Under the pieces are notes generated by a model, which worked only from the letters and a program-made list of their open reading frames with translations, had not been told where the DNA came from and made no database searches. The position numbers were made by a program, and so were the translations under genes. A stretch of 35,904 bases of DNA from Caldilineaceae bacterium (GTDB lineage Bacteria; Chloroflexota; Anaerolineae; Caldilineales; Caldilineaceae), in assembly GCA_020433455.1 (NCBI GenBank), contig JAGRCP010000084.1:1-35904 (forward strand). The letters run 5' to 3'. Below are positions 1-11,001 of this stretch, piece after piece. Positions within the stretch are counted from its first letter, which is position 1; each line of letters opens with the position of its first letter.

Positions 1-60
1 CCAAAGTCTCGTTGTAGTATTAATCCTTAATCCTTAATCCTCACTCTCCATTTTTTACTT
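1..60. repeat. Pyrimidine arm of an intergenic tandem-repeat element (truncated by window edge)
   Basis: This stretch holds tandem TTAATCC units followed by CACTCTCC and a short T run, just before the SD of the first gene. It matches the pyrimidine-rich right arm of the inverted intergenic elements found elsewhere in the window, for example at 10937-10985. The purine-rich left arm would lie outside the window. No promoter could be defined here. Confidence 0.5.
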
Positions 61-82
61 CCCCCACCCACAAGGATCACCC

Positions 83-1960
83 ATGACCACTGTCCGTTTA
101 ACCATGGCCCAGGCGCTGGTGCGCTTCCTCAAAGAGCAGTACGTGGCGCGGGACGGCGTGCGGCAACCCTTCTTTGCCGGTGCGTTCGGCATCTTTGGCC
201 ATGGTTGTGTGGCGGGCGTGGGCGAGGCGCTGCTGGCCAATCCCGATTTTCGCTATTATCAGGTGCGCAACGAGCAGGGCGCGGTCCATGCCGCGGCGGC
301 CTATGCCAAAGTCAAAAATCGCCTGCAAACCTTCGCCTGCGTCACGTCCATCGGCCCTGGCGCGACCAACATGATCACCGGCGCGGCCGGCGCGACCATC
401 AACCGGCTGCCGGTACTCTTGCTGCCCGGCGACATCTTCGCCCGGCGCAACGTCGCCCCCGTGCTCCAGCAGCTGGAATCCGCCCACAGCCAGGATTTTT
501 CCGTCAATGACTGCTTCAGGCCGGTGAGCCGATATTGGGATCGCATCAACCGCTGCGACCAGCTCCTCACCGCCCTGCCCGAAGCCCTGCGCGTCCTCAC
601 CAGCCCCGGCGAAACCGGCGCGGTCACCCTGGCCCTGCCTCAGGACGTCCAGGCCGAGGCATTTGATTATCCCGTCGCCTTCTTCAACCAGCGGACCTGG
701 ATCGTCCCCCGCAACCGTCCCGACGCGGGCGTTCTGCAACAGGCGGCCGAGTTGATCCGCCAGGCCCAGCGTCCCATGATCGTGGCGGGCGGCGGCGTCA
801 TCTATTCCGAGGCCACGGATGCACTGGCGGCCTTCGTCGACGCCACGGGCATCCCCGTAGGCGAAACCATGGCGGGCAAGGGCAGCCTGCCGTGGGATCA
901 TCCCCTCAACCTGGGCGCGATCGGCGCGACGGGCACGCTGGCCGCCAACCGCATCGCGCGGGATGCCGATCTGGTCATCGGCATCGGCACCCGCTACAGC
1001 GACTTCACCACGGCCTCCAAAACCGCCTGGCAGCATCCCGACGTACGCTTCATCAACCTCAACGTCACCCCGTTTGACGCGGGCAAGCATCACGGCCTGC
1101 CCGTTATCGGCGACGCGCGGGAAGCGCTGACGGAGTTGACCGATCTGCTCAACGGCTATCGGGTAGCTGATGACTACCGGGCCCGGGCCCGGCGCCTCCA
1201 CGACCAGTGGGATGAAGAAGTCCAACGCATCTACGACATCCGCCTGGAGCCCCTGCCCAGCCAGGGCGAGCTCATCGGAGTGCTCAATGACGCGGGCGGG
1301 GACGCGATTCTGGTGAATGCGGCCGGCTCCATGCCCGGCGATCTCCACAAGCTCTGGCGCGCGGCCCACCCCAAGAACTTCCACATGGACTATGGCTATA
1401 GCTGCATGGGCTACGAGATTGCCGGTGGTTTGGGGGCCAAGCTGGCCGCGCCCGACCGGGAGGTCTTCGTCATCGTGGGCGACGGCTCGTGGCTCATGCT
1501 CTCGTCGGAACTGGTGACGGCCGTGCAGGAAGGCGTCAAGCTCATCGTGCTGCTGTGGGACAACGGAGGCTACAAGAGCATCGGCTCTCTTAGCCGCTTC
1601 CTGGGGCTGGACGGTTTCGGCACCCGCTACGCCGAGCCGCGCAACGGCGTGCTGCCCGGCGATTCAGCGGGCGACGACGTGACGCCCGTGCGCGTAGACT
1701 TTGCCATGAACGCCCGCAGTCTGGGTGCGGACGTCATCGAATGCGCCACCCGGAACGAATACGTGGACGCCATCGCCGCGGCCAAAGCCGCCACGCGCAC
1801 CACAGTCATCGTGATCCGCAACGATCGGCTCCACAGCGTGCCCGGCTACGAAAGCTGGTGGGATGTGCCCGTGCCCGAAGTCAGCGAACGGGACAGCGTA
1901 CGCGCCGCACGCGAGGAATACGAAGAAATGCGGGCGCAAGAGCGTCTGTTTTTGGGATGA
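83..1960 (+). CDS. iolD: IolD-like 3D-(3,5/4)-trihydroxycyclohexane-1,2-dione hydrolase (TPP enzyme)
   Basis: This is a 625-residue thiamine-diphosphate enzyme of the acetolactate synthase fold, the usual length for IolD. IolD hydrolytically opens the cyclohexanedione ring to 5-deoxyglucuronate in cytosolic myo-inositol breakdown. An N-terminal pyrimidine-binding domain has the E-QGAVHAA region near residue 70. A central NAD/FAD-like domain follows, then the C-terminal PP domain with the metal/TPP motif GDGS at about 466-469 and DNGG at 493-496. The ATG at 83 is preceded by AAGGA at SD distance. The IolA-, IolG- and IolE-like genes downstream on the same strand support IolD over a generic acetolactate synthase. 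Whether the product is strictly IolD or a close TPP-family relative cannot be proven by eye. Confidence 0.88.
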   Translation: MTTVRLTMAQALVRFLKEQYVARDGVRQPFFAGAFGIFGHGCVAGVGEALLANPDFRYYQVRNEQGAVHAAAAYAKVKNRLQTFACVTSIGPGATNMITGAAGATINRLPVLLLPGDIFARRNVAPVLQQLESAHSQDFSVNDCFRPVSRYWDRINRCDQLLTALPEALRVLTSPGETGAVTLALPQDVQAEAFDYPVAFFNQRTWIVPRNRPDAGVLQQAAELIRQAQRPMIVAGGGVIYSEATDALAAFVDATGIPVGETMAGKGSLPWDHPLNLGAIGATGTLAANRIARDADLVIGIGTRYSDFTTASKTAWQHPDVRFINLNVTPFDAGKHHGLPVIGDAREALTELTDLLNGYRVADDYRARARRLHDQWDEEVQRIYDIRLEPLPSQGELIGVLNDAGGDAILVNAAGSMPGDLHKLWRAAHPKNFHMDYGYSCMGYEIAGGLGAKLAAPDREVFVIVGDGSWLMLSSELVTAVQEGVKLIVLLWDNGGYKSIGSLSRFLGLDGFGTRYAEPRNGVLPGDSAGDDVTPVRVDFAMNARSLGADVIECATRNEYVDAIAAAKAATRTTVIVIRNDRLHSVPGYESWWDVPVPEVSERDSVRAAREEYEEMRAQERLFLG

Positions 1961-1969
1961 TGGAGCGGG

Positions 1970-2160
1970 GTTAGAAGATTAAAGAGTAAAGAGTAAAGAT
2001 TGAAGATTGGGAGATTGAAGATTGGGAGATTAGAGATTGGGAAATTACGGAATTGGAGATTATGAGATTGGCACGAGGACGGCCGTTACAGCGCCAATCT
2101 CCCAATCTCCCAATCTCCCAATCTCATAATCCCGTAATCTCTGTCTCCCCATCTCCTGCC
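1970..2160. repeat. Long imperfect inverted repeat of GATTnnn(n) units
   Basis: The left arm (about 1974-2073) is a run of GATT followed by 3-4 bases (AAA, GAA, GGGA, AGA, ATGA). After a GC-rich loop of about 20 bases, the right arm (about 2093-2156) carries the complement, repeated CCAATCT units then TCTCATAATCCCGTAATCTC. The arms can fold in several registers into a long hairpin. It fills the whole gap between the iolD- and iolA-like genes, with no gene in it. Confidence 0.85.
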
Positions 2161-2176
2161 ACAAAAAGGAATCATC

Positions 2177-3649
2177 ATGCACGAAAGACTTCTGAATTAC
2201 ATCAACGGCCAGTGGCGGGAATCCGCCGCGACGGCGTTTCAAGCCGTCGTCAACCCGGCGACAACCGAGACGCTGGCCCAAACGCCCCTCTCCCCGCCCG
2301 GGGAGGTGGACGAAGCCGCGCAAGCGGCCCTGGCGGCCTTCCCTGATTGGCGACGCACGCCGGCCACGGCGCGCATCCAATACCTCTTCAAGCTCAAAGC
2401 GCGCATGGAGGAAAACTTTGAGGAGTTGGCCCGGGCCATCACCCTGGAGAACGGCAAGACGCTGGATGACGCGCGGGGCGAAATGCGTCGGGCCATCGAG
2501 AATGTAGAAGTGGCATGCGGCATCCCCAGCATGATGCTGGGCGATTTCTCCGAGGACGTGGCCCGGGGCGTAGACGAATACATGATTCGCCAGCCCGTGG
2601 GCGTGGCGGCCATCATCTGCCCCTTCAATTTCCCGGGCATGATCCCCTTCTGGTATCTCCCCTATGCCCTGGCCTGCGGCAATACGGTCATCGTTAAGCC
2701 GTCGGAGCGCTGCCCCATTACCCTGCAAAAAGCCTTCCGCCTGCTGGATGAGATCGGCTTTCCGCCCGGCGTGGTCAACCTGGTTAACGGCGGCGCCGAG
2801 ACGGTCAACGCGGTCCTGGATCACCCGATCATCTCGGCCGTGACCTTCGTCGGCTCCACGCCGGTGGCCCGTCACGTCTACGCCCGGGCCGCGGCAAGCG
2901 GCAAGCGCGTTCAGGCCCAGGGCGGAGCAAAAAATCCCCTCATTCTGCTGCCCGATGCGGATGTGGAGTTGACCACCCAGATCGTCATTGACAGCGCCTT
3001 CGGCAATGCCGGCCAGCGCTGCCTGGCCGCTTCCCTGGCCGTGGCCGTAGGCGGCGCGGAGGAAATCTTCGTACCCGCGTTGGCCGAAGGCGCAGCCTCA
3101 CGCGTGGTGGGCAACGGCCTGGAAACGGGCGTACACATGGGCCCGGTGATCTCGCCCCAGAGCAAGACGCGCATTCAGGGTCTCATCGACCAGGGCATGC
3201 AGGAGGGCGGCGAGATGGTGCTGGACGGGCGCAACCCCACTATCCAAGGCTACGAAGAGGGCTACTTCCTGCGCCCCACCATCATCAGCGATATCCCGCC
3301 CGGCGGAACCATCGCCAGGACGGAGATATTCGGCCCGGTGCTGGGCGTCATGCGCGTCGCGACGGTGGAGGACGCCATTGCGCTGGTTAACGGCGGCGAG
3401 TACGGCAACATGGCCTGCGTCTTCACCGGCAGCGGCGCGGCCGCGCGCAAGTTCCGCTATGAGGCCAACGCGGGCAATATCGGCATCAACATCGGCGTGG
3501 CCGCGCCCATGGCCTTCTTCCCCTTCAGCGGCTGGAAAAACAGCTTTTTCGGCACGCTTCACGCCCAGGGCGCGCACGCGGTCGAGTTCTTCACTCAGAC
3601 CAAGGTGGTGGTGGAGCGCTGGCTCCAGTCGTGGGAGCGGAAATTTTAG
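2177..3649 (+). CDS. iolA: MmsA/IolA-type methylmalonate-semialdehyde dehydrogenase (CoA-acylating)
   Basis: This is a 490-residue aldehyde dehydrogenase of the MmsA/IolA family, normal length. The family converts malonate semialdehyde or methylmalonate semialdehyde to acetyl-CoA or propionyl-CoA with NAD and CoA, the last step of inositol catabolism. The catalytic cysteine is Cys282 in the GQRCLA motif. The N-terminal YINGQW and the [11 protein letters not shown] stretch near residue 150 are hallmarks of MmsA rather than other ALDHs. The ATG at 2177 has an AAGGAA SD. The position after iolD fits an inositol role, though valine degradation is the other usual setting for this enzyme. Confidence 0.9.
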   Translation: MHERLLNYINGQWRESAATAFQAVVNPATTETLAQTPLSPPGEVDEAAQAALAAFPDWRRTPATARIQYLFKLKARMEENFEELARAITLENGKTLDDARGEMRRAIENVEVACGIPSMMLGDFSEDVARGVDEYMIRQPVGVAAIICPFNFPGMIPFWYLPYALACGNTVIVKPSERCPITLQKAFRLLDEIGFPPGVVNLVNGGAETVNAVLDHPIISAVTFVGSTPVARHVYARAAASGKRVQAQGGAKNPLILLPDADVELTTQIVIDSAFGNAGQRCLAASLAVAVGGAEEIFVPALAEGAASRVVGNGLETGVHMGPVISPQSKTRIQGLIDQGMQEGGEMVLDGRNPTIQGYEEGYFLRPTIISDIPPGGTIARTEIFGPVLGVMRVATVEDAIALVNGGEYGNMACVFTGSGAAARKFRYEANAGNIGINIGVAAPMAFFPFSGWKNSFFGTLHAQGAHAVEFFTQTKVVVERWLQSWERKF

Positions 3650-3726
3650 TGGATAGGCGGTCATTTTCCGACTGCTGTCATATATCCTGTGTTTGTTCGA
3701 GTAGGCCCAACCCAAAGGAGGAAGCA

Positions 3727-4737
<1,011 letters not shown>

Positions 4738-4756
4738 GGTGGAGCGGGCAGGGGGT

Positions 4757-4813
4757 TGAGAGATTGGGGAGATTGGGGAGCGGGCGTCCGATCGCTTAGT
4801 CTCCCCAATCTCT
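4757..4813. repeat. GATTGGGG-type inverted repeat
   Basis: Two tandem copies of AGATTGGGGAG (the inner one at 4770-4780) face CTCCCCAATCT at 4801-4811. They form an 11-bp stem with a 20-nt loop just after the substrate-binding-protein gene. It is a member of the intergenic element family and probably acts as an mRNA 3' end or processing hairpin. Confidence 0.75.
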
Positions 4814-4830
4814 ACACGAACCCTGAGAGC

Positions 4831-4848
4831 GCCGGACTCCAGTCCGGC
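4831..4848. repeat. Perfect 8-bp hairpin
   Basis: GCCGGACT and AGTCCGGC are separated by two bases. There is no T run after it, so it is not a classical terminator. It lies in the 326-bp gap between the binding-protein and permease genes. Confidence 0.6.
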
Positions 4849-4934
4849 AATGCGGCAAAACGCAACGGGCGACCGCAAGGGTCACAGCTCAGCGTATCAA
4901 CCTGACGGATTTTTCTATGTCCCTTTGGTCCTTC

Positions 4935-4966
4935 GAAGGACAAAACCGTTAGTCCTTCCATTTTTT
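4935..4966 (+). terminator. Candidate intrinsic terminator between binding-protein and permease genes
   Basis: GAAGGAC (4935-4941) pairs with GTCCTTC (4952-4958) across a 10-nt loop and is followed by CA and six T (4961-4966). A third segment, GTCCTTC at 4928-4934, lies immediately upstream and could compete for the same arm. The layout could lower expression of the permease and ATPase relative to the binding protein, a common stoichiometry in ABC importers. A 14-base palindrome, GTCGGCGCGCCGAC, follows at 4969-4982. The rest of the 4738-5063 gap shows no gene. Confidence 0.5.
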
Positions 4967-5063
4967 GTGTCGGCGCGCCGACGCCAGATACTCAGCATGA
5001 CACATCGTGAAGGGCTGAGTTCGTAAACTACAGAGTTCAGAAAAAGCAATCATATCGAAAGAA

Positions 5064-6116
5064 ATGATTATGTCCGATAACCTCTCCCCGCCCGGCGATG
5101 AGCGCGTTGCCCGGGTCGGATGGATCAGACGATTGATAAGCCGCCCGGAGCTGGGCGCTCTGGGCGGAGCCGTCCTGGTGTGGCTCATCTTCGCCTTTTT
5201 GGCCGGCGATCGAGGGTTTCTCACGCCGCTGGGCGTCGCCTCCTATCTGGAAGTCTCGTCCTATTTGGGTATTTTGGCCGTGGCCATCGCCCTGCTCATG
5301 ATTGGCGGCGAGTTCGACCTCTCCATCGGCTCCATGATCGGCGCAGCGGGCGTCATGAGCGCTATCCTGGCGGTCGTCTACGGCATCCCCCTCTGGGCGG
5401 CGGCGCTCGTTGCGCTGCTCTTCGCGCTCCTGGTGGGGCTCATCAACGGCCTGCTGGTCATTCGCACCGGGCTCCCGTCCTTTATTATCACCCTGGGCAG
5501 CCTCTTCATTTTGCGCGGCTTGACCATTGCCTTTACCCGTCTGGCCACCGGACGCACCCAAATTGGAAGCCTGGATGAAGTGTCCGGCTACGGGCCGCTG
5601 CATTTCCTCTTCGGCGGCTCCATTACCCTGGGCGGCGCGCATTTCTCCGTTTCGATTCTTTGGTGGCTGGCCATCACCGTTCTGGCCACCTGGATTCTCC
5701 TGCGCACCCGCTTCGGCAACTGGATATTCGGCGTGGGCGGGAATGCCGACGCCGCCCGTAACGTAGGCGTGCCCGTTGCCCGGGTAAAAATCCTCCTCTT
5801 TATGACGACGGCCGCGGCTGCCTGGCTGGTTGCCGTGATTCAGCTGGTCACGGTCAAGTCGGTGGATACGCTGCGCGGAACGCAACAGGAATTTATTGCT
5901 ATTATCGCCGCGGTCATCGGCGGGAACCTGCTCACCGGCGGCTACGGGTCGGCTGTGGGCGCGGCGTTGGGCGCGCTGATTTTCGGCATGGTGCGTCAGG
6001 GCATCGTCTACGCGGGCATCGATGCCGACTGGTTTCAGGTTTTCCTGGGCGCCATGCTCATTGTGGCGGTGTTGGTCAATCAGTTTATCCGCCGACGCGC
6101 CGAAAAACGCCAATAA
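5064..6116 (+). CDS. Sugar ABC transporter permease (RbsC/BPD_transp_2 family)
   Basis: This 350-residue polytopic inner-membrane protein belongs to the ribose/xylose/inositol permease family. Many hydrophobic helices begin near residue 35 ([15 protein letters not shown]). It has the family signatures [13 protein letters not shown] (about 92-104), [25 protein letters not shown] (about 130-155) and [23 protein letters not shown] near the C terminus. It should form the channel for the substrate delivered by the upstream lipoprotein. The start is uncertain between ATG 5064 and ATG 5070, since no strong SD is present. The ATPase gene follows after 14 bp. Confidence 0.88.
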   Translation: MIMSDNLSPPGDERVARVGWIRRLISRPELGALGGAVLVWLIFAFLAGDRGFLTPLGVASYLEVSSYLGILAVAIALLMIGGEFDLSIGSMIGAAGVMSAILAVVYGIPLWAAALVALLFALLVGLINGLLVIRTGLPSFIITLGSLFILRGLTIAFTRLATGRTQIGSLDEVSGYGPLHFLFGGSITLGGAHFSVSILWWLAITVLATWILLRTRFGNWIFGVGGNADAARNVGVPVARVKILLFMTTAAAAWLVAVIQLVTVKSVDTLRGTQQEFIAIIAAVIGGNLLTGGYGSAVGAALGALIFGMVRQGIVYAGIDADWFQVFLGAMLIVAVLVNQFIRRRAEKRQ

Positions 6117-6130
6117 GAAGGGAGGACTCC

Positions 6131-6949
6131 ATGTCGCAAGCCACGTCCCAATCCAAGCCGCAATCGGCGCCCCTGCTGGCGGTGCGCAGCATCTCCAAAT
6201 TCTTCGGCAGCGTCATTGCCCTCAACGAAGTGTCCATGCACGTGAACGCGCACGAAGTTTTATGCCTGCTGGGCGATAACGGCGCGGGCAAATCCACCTT
6301 GATCAAGATCCTTTCCGGCGTGTACAGGCCCGATACGGGCGAGTACCTGGTGGAAGGGCAGGCCGTGGATTTCAACTCCCCCCGGGAGGCATTGGAGCAC
6401 GGCATCGCTACGGTCTATCAGGATTTGGCTATGATTCCCCTCATGAGCATTGCCCGCAATTTTTTTCTGGGGTCCGAACCCGTAAAGGGCCGGGGCGTTT
6501 TTAGACGCTTCGACATCGATTTTGCCGCGACAACGGCCCGGGAAGAAATGGCCAAAATGGGCATCGATATCCGGGATCCGTCCCAGCCGGTAGGCACCCT
6601 CTCCGGCGGGGAGCGTCAATCCGTCGCCATTGCCCGGGCCGTCTATTTCGGCGCAAAAGTGCTTATTCTGGACGAGCCCACGGCCGCGCTGGGCGTCAAG
6701 CAGGCGGGCGTGGTGCTGCGCTATGTGGCCCAGGCCCGGGCCCGGGGGCTCGGCGTTATCTTTATTACCCACAATCCCCATCATGCCCACGCGGTGGGCG
6801 ATCGCTTTACGATCCTCAAACGCGGCCGCGCAATCGGGACGTATACCAAGGCGGAGCTAAGCCGGGAAGAGATGATGCGCATGATGTCGGGCAGCGATGA
6901 GCTGGACGCGCTCAGCCATGAATTATCACAACTGGAACAAGCCCAATGA
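6131..6949 (+). CDS. Sugar ABC transporter ATP-binding protein (single-domain)
   Basis: This is a 272-residue single-NBD ATPase, unlike the fused two-domain RbsA/MglA type and resembling FrcA. Walker A is GDNGAGKST at 48-56, the signature [14 protein letters not shown] is near 157, and Walker [12 protein letters not shown] has Asp181/Glu182. The switch histidine lies in FITHNPHHA. The SD GGGAGG precedes the ATG at 6131. The stop overlaps the next gene's start in an ATGA arrangement, so translation is likely coupled. It should energise import by the upstream permease and lipoprotein. Confidence 0.9.
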   Translation: MSQATSQSKPQSAPLLAVRSISKFFGSVIALNEVSMHVNAHEVLCLLGDNGAGKSTLIKILSGVYRPDTGEYLVEGQAVDFNSPREALEHGIATVYQDLAMIPLMSIARNFFLGSEPVKGRGVFRRFDIDFAATTAREEMAKMGIDIRDPSQPVGTLSGGERQSVAIARAVYFGAKVLILDEPTAALGVKQAGVVLRYVAQARARGLGVIFITHNPHHAHAVGDRFTILKRGRAIGTYTKAELSREEMMRMMSGSDELDALSHELSQLEQAQ

Positions 6950-7791
6950 CAAACCTCCATTCATTGGCCGGGAAAACCTCCGTCATTACCGGCAGCACCC
7001 AGGGATTGGGCGAAGCGACTGCACGGCTTTTTGCCGCACGCGGCTGCCGGGAGATCATCATCACCGGACGCAACCGAAGCCGGGGTGAAGCCGTTGCAGC
7101 CGATCTCGCCGCCGACGGCTGCCGGGCCGTCTTCATTCAGGCAGACCTGACCGACGCTGAAGCGTGCCGCCGCATCATTGGCGCAGCCGATGAGCATTTC
7201 GGCAAGCTGGACATCCTGGTCAACTGTGCGGCCCTCACCGAGCGAGGAACCATCTGGGACGCATCGCCCGATCTCTTCGACCGCATGATGGCCGTGAATG
7301 TGCGCGCACCCTTCTTCCTCATGCAGGAGTCTGTCAAACTCATGCAGCGCGACAACGTCAAAGGCGCCATCGTCAACGTCTCCAGCATCTCAGCGTACGG
7401 CAGCGTGCCCATGCTCTCGGTCTATGCCGCGTCCAAAGCTGCGCTGAACGTTCTGACTAAAAATGTCGCCTATTCAGTGATGCGGCGGCGCATCCGCGTC
7501 AACGCGCTCAACCTGGGGTGGATGGACACGCCGGGCGAGGAAATCATCCAGCGCCGCTACCACACGGACGATCCCGATTGGCTGGCGGCAGCAGAGGAGA
7601 CGCGGCCCTTTGGCCGCCTGCTCAAGCCGGCGGAAGTGGCCCGGACCATCGCGTTCCTGGCCTCGGACGAGTCCGGCATGATGACCGGCAGCATCGTCGA
7701 TTTTGACCAGTCGGTAGCGGGCGCGGGCCCGCCGCCGGTCCCGCCGCCCATGGAGACGTGGGATGTTGTGGAAGGAATCCGCTATGAGTAA
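6946..7791 (+). CDS. SDR-family NAD(P)-dependent oxidoreductase
   Basis: This is a 281-residue classical short-chain dehydrogenase. The Rossmann motif TGSTQGLG lies at 15-22, NCAAL follows near residue 90, a catalytic Ser at 146/147 lies in NVSSIS, and Tyr160-x-x-x-Lys164 is in YAASK. The C terminus has the usual [20 protein letters not shown]. It is translationally coupled to the ATPase (4-base overlap) and overlaps the next gene by 8 bases. In an inositol cluster it could oxidise or isomerise an inositol stereoisomer, an inosose or another polyol. The substrate cannot be read from sequence. Confidence 0.85.
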   Translation: MTNLHSLAGKTSVITGSTQGLGEATARLFAARGCREIIITGRNRSRGEAVAADLAADGCRAVFIQADLTDAEACRRIIGAADEHFGKLDILVNCAALTERGTIWDASPDLFDRMMAVNVRAPFFLMQESVKLMQRDNVKGAIVNVSSISAYGSVPMLSVYAASKAALNVLTKNVAYSVMRRRIRVNALNLGWMDTPGEEIIQRRYHTDDPDWLAAAEETRPFGRLLKPAEVARTIAFLASDESGMMTGSIVDFDQSVAGAGPPPVPPPMETWDVVEGIRYE

Positions 7792-8824
7792 CCGGCTTTC
7801 TTCCTCCGGCCCGATTCGCGTCGGCGTCATCGGCACGGGCGGCATGGGCGGCCGCCACGTGCGCAACCTGACCGATGAAGTAACCGGCAGCCAGGTGGTT
7901 GCCCTCATGGATGTGGACGCGGCGCGCATGGCGGAAGTGGCCGCGGCGTGCGGCGCGAGCCATACGTTCAGTGACGCCCGGGCCCTCATCCGGCACCCGG
8001 CTGTAGATGCCGTCGTCATCGCCGCGCCGGATCGCTTTCACGCCGAACTGACCGCGGCTTGCCTTGCCGCGGGCAAGCCGGTCCTGTGCGAAAAGCCCCT
8101 GGCCGCTGACGCGGAAGAAGCCCGGCGAATTGTAGAAACCGAAATCACCGGCGGGCGTCGCCTGATCCAGGTGGGGCTCATGCGCCAGTTTGACCCGGCC
8201 CATCTCCGGGTCAAGGAACTCATAGCGAGCGGCGCGCTGGGTAAGGCCGTGGCTTTCCGGGGCATCCACATCAACAGCCTCCCCCATGCACCCCGCATGG
8301 CGGAGGAGGTCATCACCAACTCGGTAATCCACGATCTCCACTCGGCCCGCTGGATGATGAGCGACGAAGTGACACGGGTCTACGTGAGCTACGTCCCCTA
8401 TGCCGGCCATAGCCCCGAAACCGCGCGCCTGATCCTGATTCAGCTTCAGTACCGGAGCGGGGCCGTAGGGCAGATCGAATGCAACGCAGAGGCGGGTTAC
8501 GGCTATGAAGTCGATGTGCGGGTGACGGGGGAGAACGGTGCGGCAGAGACGAACTCGCTTCGCAGCCCTGTGGTCTCTTACAACAATCAGCGGGGACAAT
8601 GGGTGGAGGAAGATTGGCTGCAACGCTTCGATACGGCCTACATTCATGAAGTGCGGGCGTGGATTCGCGCCCTGCAGACGGGCGTTCCCATTGGCCCCAC
8701 GGCATGGGATGGTTACGTGTCCATGCTCCTGGCCGACGCCTGTATCGAATCGGCGAAAACGGGCAAACCGGTTGATGTAGACATCCCGCCCATGGCCGCT
8801 CTCTATGCCGCGGCCAACGGATAA
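7784..8824 (+). CDS. Gfo/Idh/MocA-family oxidoreductase, inositol 2-dehydrogenase-like
   Basis: The product is a 346-residue dehydrogenase with an N-terminal Rossmann motif [15 protein letters not shown] and the diagnostic CEKPLA motif near residue 100, where the Lys is catalytic. A C-terminal Gfo/Idh/MocA alpha/beta domain contains the FDPAH and [12 protein letters not shown] segments, whose His is typical of IolG-type active sites. The start at 7784 is preferred over the in-frame ATG at 7763 because GGAAGGA sits at SD distance and the ATG overlaps the upstream stop. The family oxidises myo- or scyllo-inositol to inosose. IolG is the likely role, IolX/IolW-like alternatives remain, so no symbol is given. 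Confidence 0.85.
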   Translation: MSNRLSSSGPIRVGVIGTGGMGGRHVRNLTDEVTGSQVVALMDVDAARMAEVAAACGASHTFSDARALIRHPAVDAVVIAAPDRFHAELTAACLAAGKPVLCEKPLAADAEEARRIVETEITGGRRLIQVGLMRQFDPAHLRVKELIASGALGKAVAFRGIHINSLPHAPRMAEEVITNSVIHDLHSARWMMSDEVTRVYVSYVPYAGHSPETARLILIQLQYRSGAVGQIECNAEAGYGYEVDVRVTGENGAAETNSLRSPVVSYNNQRGQWVEEDWLQRFDTAYIHEVRAWIRALQTGVPIGPTAWDGYVSMLLADACIESAKTGKPVDVDIPPMAALYAAANG

Positions 8825-8874
8825 AGTGAGAAGATTTCCCTTTTCGCACTGCGAACCACAAAAAAGGACCAACT

Positions 8875-9783
8875 GTGGGCAAGGCAACTATTCAGCTGGG
8901 GAATGCGCCCTGTTCATGGGGCGTGATCGAAAATATTGGCGGCAAGCGCAGCGGCTATGCCAAAGTGCTGGATGAGATGGCCGCCGCCGGCTTTGCCGGA
9001 ACTGAGTTGGGCGACTGGGGCTTCATGCCCACGGACCCGATAGCGCTGCGCACCGAACTGGATACGCGGGGTCTGAAGCTGCTGGCTTCATGGGTCAGCG
9101 TAAGGCTCCACGATCCCGCCGGCCATGACGCGAGCGAAGCCGACGCTGTACGCACGGCCCGCCAGTTGGCCGCGGTCGGCGGACCGGACAACCTGATCGT
9201 ACTGGGCAATGATCCCTACACGGACCCCATGCGCACCCGGTACGCTGGCCGCATCACGCCGGAGCAGGCCATGAGCGAAACAGAGTGGCAGATCTTTACC
9301 CAGGGAGCCAATCGGGTGGCCCGGGCGGTCATGCGGGAAACCGGCTTGCGCACGGTCTTCCACCACCACATCGGTACGTGGATCGAGACGCCGGAAGAGA
9401 CGGCGCGGCTGCTGGACATGACCGATGCCGACGTACTGGGTCTCTGCTTTGACACCGGACATTACCGCTACGGCGGCGGCGATCCCCTTGCGGGGCTGGA
9501 CCGCCACGCCACCCGCATCTGGCACGTTCATTTCAAGGACCACGATCCTGTCGTGGCAGCCCAGGCCAGAGAGGGAATGTGGGACGCAGTTACCGCGGTC
9601 GGTCACGGCCTCTTCTGCGAGCTGGGCCAGGGCGACGTGGATTTTCCGGCCGTTCTGGCTAAGCTGAACACCATGAATTACCACGGCTGGGTCGTGGTGG
9701 AACAAGATGTTCTGCCCGGCATGGGCTCGCCCGGGGAGAGCGCGCAACGCAACCGCAGCTACCTGCGCAGCATAGGCCTGTAA
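8875..9783 (+). CDS. IolE-like TIM-barrel protein (inosose dehydratase / sugar isomerase family)
   Basis: This 302-residue AP-endonuclease-2-type TIM barrel is close to the usual IolE length. It begins with the IolE-like pattern [12 protein letters not shown]. Later strands carry [13 protein letters not shown], the metal-site [16 protein letters not shown] and the final VVVEQD, giving the usual Glu/Asp/His metal ligands. The start is GTG at 8875 with AAAAAGGA upstream. IolE dehydrates scyllo-inosose to the diketone that IolD opens, so the gene completes the dehydrogenase-dehydratase-hydrolase chain here. It could also be an inosose isomerase (IolI-like). It is the last gene of the cluster. 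Confidence 0.8.
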   Translation: MGKATIQLGNAPCSWGVIENIGGKRSGYAKVLDEMAAAGFAGTELGDWGFMPTDPIALRTELDTRGLKLLASWVSVRLHDPAGHDASEADAVRTARQLAAVGGPDNLIVLGNDPYTDPMRTRYAGRITPEQAMSETEWQIFTQGANRVARAVMRETGLRTVFHHHIGTWIETPEETARLLDMTDADVLGLCFDTGHYRYGGGDPLAGLDRHATRIWHVHFKDHDPVVAAQAREGMWDAVTAVGHGLFCELGQGDVDFPAVLAKLNTMNYHGWVVVEQDVLPGMGSPGESAQRNRSYLRSIGL

Positions 9784-9823
9784 GGTCGGAAATCGATTCG
9801 GGCGAAGCGTCGGGGCATCCGCT

Positions 9824-9853
9824 TTGGCGGAAGAAGCAGGGTTGGTCTACAAT
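9824..9853 (+). promoter_or_regulatory. Candidate sigma70 promoter for the ABC-2 exporter genes
   Basis: TTGGCG (9824-9829) and TACAAT (9848-9853) are separated by 18 bases. Transcription would start about 30 bases before the ATG at 9893. There is no strong SD, so this is a moderate call. Confidence 0.4.
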
Positions 9854-9892
9854 CACTTCTTTGTCGCTTAATCCGACCATACCGATTTCGTC

Positions 9893-10888
9893 ATGTCCGC
9901 CGACCCGCTGATTACCGTCCGCAATCTTCGTAAAACCTACACCGTGAGCGAACGCCCGCCGGGCGTAGGCGCGGCCCTGCGCAGCCTGATTCGCCGCCAA
10001 AGTCGCGAAATTCACGCGGTGGACGGCATCTCCTTTGACGTAGCGCCGGGCGAGATTATCGGCTTTCTCGGCCCCAATGGCGCAGGTAAAACGACCACCC
10101 TCAAAATGCTGGCCGGCTTGCTCCATCCCACGGGCGGCGATGCCCGGGTGTTGGGCTTTCAGCCGTGGCGGCGGGAAAAAGAGTATCTCCGGCGTATGAC
10201 CCTGGTCATGGGCCAGCGTAATCAGCTCGTGTGGGATATCCCCGTTATCGACTCGTTCGAGCTGAATCGGGCCATCTACCAAATTCCCGACGGACAGTAT
10301 GCCGCCACGGTTGCGCTCCTCACCGATCTGCTGGAACTGGACCCTCTCCTCCACAAGCCGGTGCGCAATCTTTCGCTGGGTGAACGCATGAAGTGTGAGA
10401 TCGCCGGCGCTCTGCTCCATCAACCCCAGGTCCTCTTTCTGGACGAACCCACTATCGGCCTGGACGTAACCATGCAGCGGCGCATCCGCGGCTTTCTGGC
10501 CGAGTACAACCGGCGCACAAACGCTACCATCCTCCTTACCAGTCACTACATGGCCGACGTGGAGGCTCTCTGCAAGCGGGTGGTGGTTATCCACCACGGC
10601 ACGCTTCTCTATGACGGCGATTTGGCCGGACTGGCCGCGCGCTTCTCGCCCTTCAAAACGGTGGAGGTGGAAGTGCCCAAAGGCGCCGGCGCGGATTGGA
10701 GCCAATTCGGCGAGGTCATCGCGCGTACGGACGGCATGGTGAGCCTGCGCATCCCCAAAGGCGAGACCGCTGCGGTGACCGGTCGTCTTCTGGCCCAGTT
10801 CGACGTAGCCGATCTTACCGTTCAGGACCCGCCGATTGAGGACGTGATCGAGCAGGTTTTTCAGGAGAAGTTGAGGATTGAAGAGTGA
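9893..10888 (+). CDS. ABC-2 type exporter ATP-binding protein
   Basis: This is a 331-residue ABC ATPase of the COG4586 type. It has an N-terminal extension before the NBD (RKTYTVSERPPGVGAALRS), Walker A GPNGAGKTTT near residue 64, a variant signature LSLGERMKCEIAGALLH, Walker B VLFLDEPTIGLDV and switch LLTSHYMADVE. A C-terminal domain of about 80 residues follows. It is followed by two ABC-2 permeases, a triad used for export. In Synechocystis a homologous triad exports methyl viologen, but the substrate here is unknown. The last codons (RIEE and stop) are already part of the downstream repeat element. Confidence 0.85.
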   Translation: MSADPLITVRNLRKTYTVSERPPGVGAALRSLIRRQSREIHAVDGISFDVAPGEIIGFLGPNGAGKTTTLKMLAGLLHPTGGDARVLGFQPWRREKEYLRRMTLVMGQRNQLVWDIPVIDSFELNRAIYQIPDGQYAATVALLTDLLELDPLLHKPVRNLSLGERMKCEIAGALLHQPQVLFLDEPTIGLDVTMQRRIRGFLAEYNRRTNATILLTSHYMADVEALCKRVVVIHHGTLLYDGDLAGLAARFSPFKTVEVEVPKGAGADWSQFGEVIARTDGMVSLRIPKGETAAVTGRLLAQFDVADLTVQDPPIEDVIEQVFQEKLRIEE

Positions 10889-10985
10889 AGATTAAAGATT
10901 GGGTGGATTGCCCCTCGCCAACGCTCTCCCCCCCCCCAATCTTCAATCTTTAATCTTCAATCTTTAATCCTCACTCTTCACTTCC
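10868..10985. repeat. GATTnnn-type inverted repeat with a C10 run
   Basis: The left arm (about 10870-10908) has GAGGATTGAAGAGTGAAGATT and AAAGATTGGG. The right arm (about 10931-10985) has CCCAATCTTCAATCTTTAATC repeated, then CTCACTCTTCACTTCC. The loop contains a run of ten C (10928-10937). The left arm starts inside the last codons of the ATPase gene. Confidence 0.8.
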
Positions 10986-11001
10986 AGGTTACTCTACCAC
11001 C

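Noticed and set aside
98-1384. 428-codon minus-strand frame opposite iolD
   Set aside because: It is a shadow frame rich in Gly, Arg and His, with no domain or SD.
1974-2156. CRISPR-like array from tandem GATTnnn units
   Set aside because: The units are 7-8 bases, not 24-40. There are no unique spacers of constant length and no cas genes, and the two sides are inverted.
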